From Desulfobacterales bacterium (GTDB lineage Bacteria > Desulfobacterota > Desulfobacteria > Desulfobacterales > UBA2174_A), in contig JALOPD010000219.1 of assembly GCA_025454075.1 (NCBI GenBank), positions 1 to 7,478 of the forward strand: a DNA stretch of 7,478 bases, read 5' to 3'. This document shows, piece by piece, positions 6,378-7,478 of the stretch. Under the pieces are notes generated by a model, which worked only from the letters and a program-made list of their open reading frames with translations, searched no databases and was not told the DNA's origin. The first letter of the stretch is position 1. Every line of letters begins with the position of its first letter. The position numbers and the translations under genes were made by a program.

Positions 6378-7478
6378 GTATGCCAAGAAGATATCCGAAA
6401 TCGAAAACCTGATCCGCCGGCAGGACGAGTGGCGCTGCCAGTGCATCAACCTCATCGCCAGCGAAAACGTCATGAGCCACCGCGCCCGGGCCGCCGGGTG
6501 CTCGGATTTCGCCCACCGCTATGCCGAGGGTCATCCCGGGGAGCGCTACTACCGGGGAACGTCCTACATCGACGAAATCGAAAGCCAGCTCAAGACCAAC
6601 CTGAAGATCATCTTCGAGTGCGACCACTGCGAGGTGCGGCCGATCAGCGGGACCAACGCCAACGAGGCCGTCTTCAGCCGGTTCGTCGGGCCGGGCGACG
6701 TGGTCATGGTCAACTCCACGCCGGGCGGCGGGCACATCAGCCACCACCGCCGGGGATCGCTCGGCAAGTTCACCGGCAACATCATCGACTTTCCGGTGAC
6801 GCCGGACGGCTACCGCATCGACGTCGAGAAGACCGCCTACCTGATCGAGAAAACTCGTCCGAAGCTGATCGTGGTCGGCAAGAGCCTTTTCCTTTTTCCG
6901 GAGCCCGTGGCCGCGCTGGCCGAGGTCTGCCGCCACACCAGGACCCTGATCATGTACGACGCCGCCCACGTCCTGGGCCTGATCGCCGGCAAACACTTCC
7001 AGCGACCGCTCGCGGAGGGCGCCTGGCTGATGACGGCCAGCACCCACAAGACGTTCTTCGGCAGCCAGCGCGGCGTCATCCTGAGCAACATGGAAGAGGA
7101 CGCCTGGCGCCGGATCGACCGCGGCGCCTTCCCCGGCTCCTCCAGCAACCACCATCTCGACACCCTGGCCCAGATGGCCATCTGCGCCTTCGAGATGATG
7201 GACTTCGGCGAAACCTATGCGGAGGACACCATCCGCAACGCCAAGACGCTGGCAGCCGCCCTGGACCGACTGGGCTTCGACGTCCAGGGCCGGGAGTTCG
7301 GCTTCACCGAAAGCCATCAGGTGGCCGTCAACGTCAAGCCGCAGGGCGGGGGGGAGAAAGTCTCCCGGACGCTCGAGGTCAACGACATCATCCTCAACAT
7401 GAACATGCTGCCCCACGAGCCCCTCAGCAGCCACGACCGGCCGGACGGCATCCGCATCGGGGTGCAGGAGATGACGCG
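6376..7478 (+). CDS. glyA: Divergent serine hydroxymethyltransferase-like PLP enzyme (3' end beyond window)
   Basis: The first 367 codons of a fold-type I pyridoxal-phosphate enzyme of the SHMT family, with no stop before the window end. SHMT interconverts serine and glycine while passing a one-carbon unit to a folate-type carrier. Visible motifs: 'INLIASEN' (24-31), 'HRYAEGHPGERYYRG' (about 47-61), 'RPISGTNANEAVF', 'GGGHISHH', 'YDAAHVLGL' with cofactor-binding Asp195 and His198, and 'STHKTFFGSQRG' with the Schiff-base Lys225. Asp195 and Lys225 sit close to E. coli GlyA Asp200 and Lys229. Differences from ordinary bacterial GlyA are the RGTSYID segment where GGCEYVD is usual, HRYAEG in place of NKYAEG, and FFGSQRG after the lysine where bacteria have LxGPRGG; these look more archaeal. 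A different SHMT-family activity such as threonine aldolase or transaldolase is possible. The start ATG has AGAAGGA 11 bases upstream, a slightly long spacing. It has its own promoter, so it is probably the first gene of a transcript. Confidence 0.88.
   Translation, partial: MYAKKISEIENLIRRQDEWRCQCINLIASENVMSHRARAAGCSDFAHRYAEGHPGERYYRGTSYIDEIESQLKTNLKIIFECDHCEVRPISGTNANEAVFSRFVGPGDVVMVNSTPGGGHISHHRRGSLGKFTGNIIDFPVTPDGYRIDVEKTAYLIEKTRPKLIVVGKSLFLFPEPVAALAEVCRHTRTLIMYDAAHVLGLIAGKHFQRPLAEGAWLMTASTHKTFFGSQRGVILSNMEEDAWRRIDRGAFPGSSSNHHLDTLAQMAICAFEMMDFGETYAEDTIRNAKTLAAALDRLGFDVQGREFGFTESHQVAVNVKPQGGGEKVSRTLEVNDIILNMNMLPHEPLSSHDRPDGIRIGVQEMT

Noticed and set aside
5866..7434. A 522-codon open frame on the minus strand opposite the SHMT-like gene
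   Set aside because: It is an antisense shadow in GC-rich DNA: the plus strand shows clear SHMT motifs and a consensus promoter, and the minus-strand frame also reads through the 51-base repeat as a repeated meaningless peptide.

Overview
The window is a high-GC stretch from a Gram-negative bacterium. The evidence is a periplasm-spanning efflux operon with an outer-membrane lipoprotein, two sigma70-type promoters, and dispersed palindromic repeats of kinds common in Proteobacteria and Desulfobacterota. I cannot name the genus. The archaeal-looking serine hydroxymethyltransferase (SHMT) and the DUF3795 protein fit an anaerobic or deltaproteobacterial-type genome, but that is inference.

Left part (1-4269, all minus strand; read right to left): a tripartite MacAB-TolC-type export operon. 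It runs macA (periplasmic adaptor, 2896-4269), a separate MacB-type ATPase (1976-2737), a MacB-type permease (609-1979, overlapping the ATPase by 4 bases as ATGA), and a NodT-family outer-membrane factor lipoprotein whose 3' part runs off the window (1-496). Together they would move a substrate from the inner membrane or periplasm across the outer membrane using ATP. Two palindromic repeats sit in the gaps: a REP-like double hairpin between macA and the ATPase gene, and a C5/G5 hairpin directly before the ribosome binding site of the outer-membrane gene.

Middle (4270-6195): a 462-base gap with a degenerate inverted repeat and an AT-richer half, then a cysteine-rich DUF3795 protein with a C-terminal zinc ribbon (4732-5226, minus) with a good promoter of its own. 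Divergent from it is a broken sensor histidine kinase (5391-6195, plus). The kinase has lost most of its GAF domain and the whole phospho-acceptor (His) domain, and carries a 1-base frameshift in a run of five C.

Right part (6196-7478): a strong consensus promoter (TTGACA, 17 bases, TATAGT) drives a divergent SHMT gene cut by the window edge. The segment from inside that promoter to the second base of the start codon is an exact tandem duplication, 2 x 51 bases, so the -10 box and Shine-Dalgarno sequence both occur twice.

I did not find a clearly new multi-gene system. The observations most worth a second look are the duplicated promoter/leader before the SHMT-like gene, the kinase without a histidine, and the repeat inside the efflux operon.
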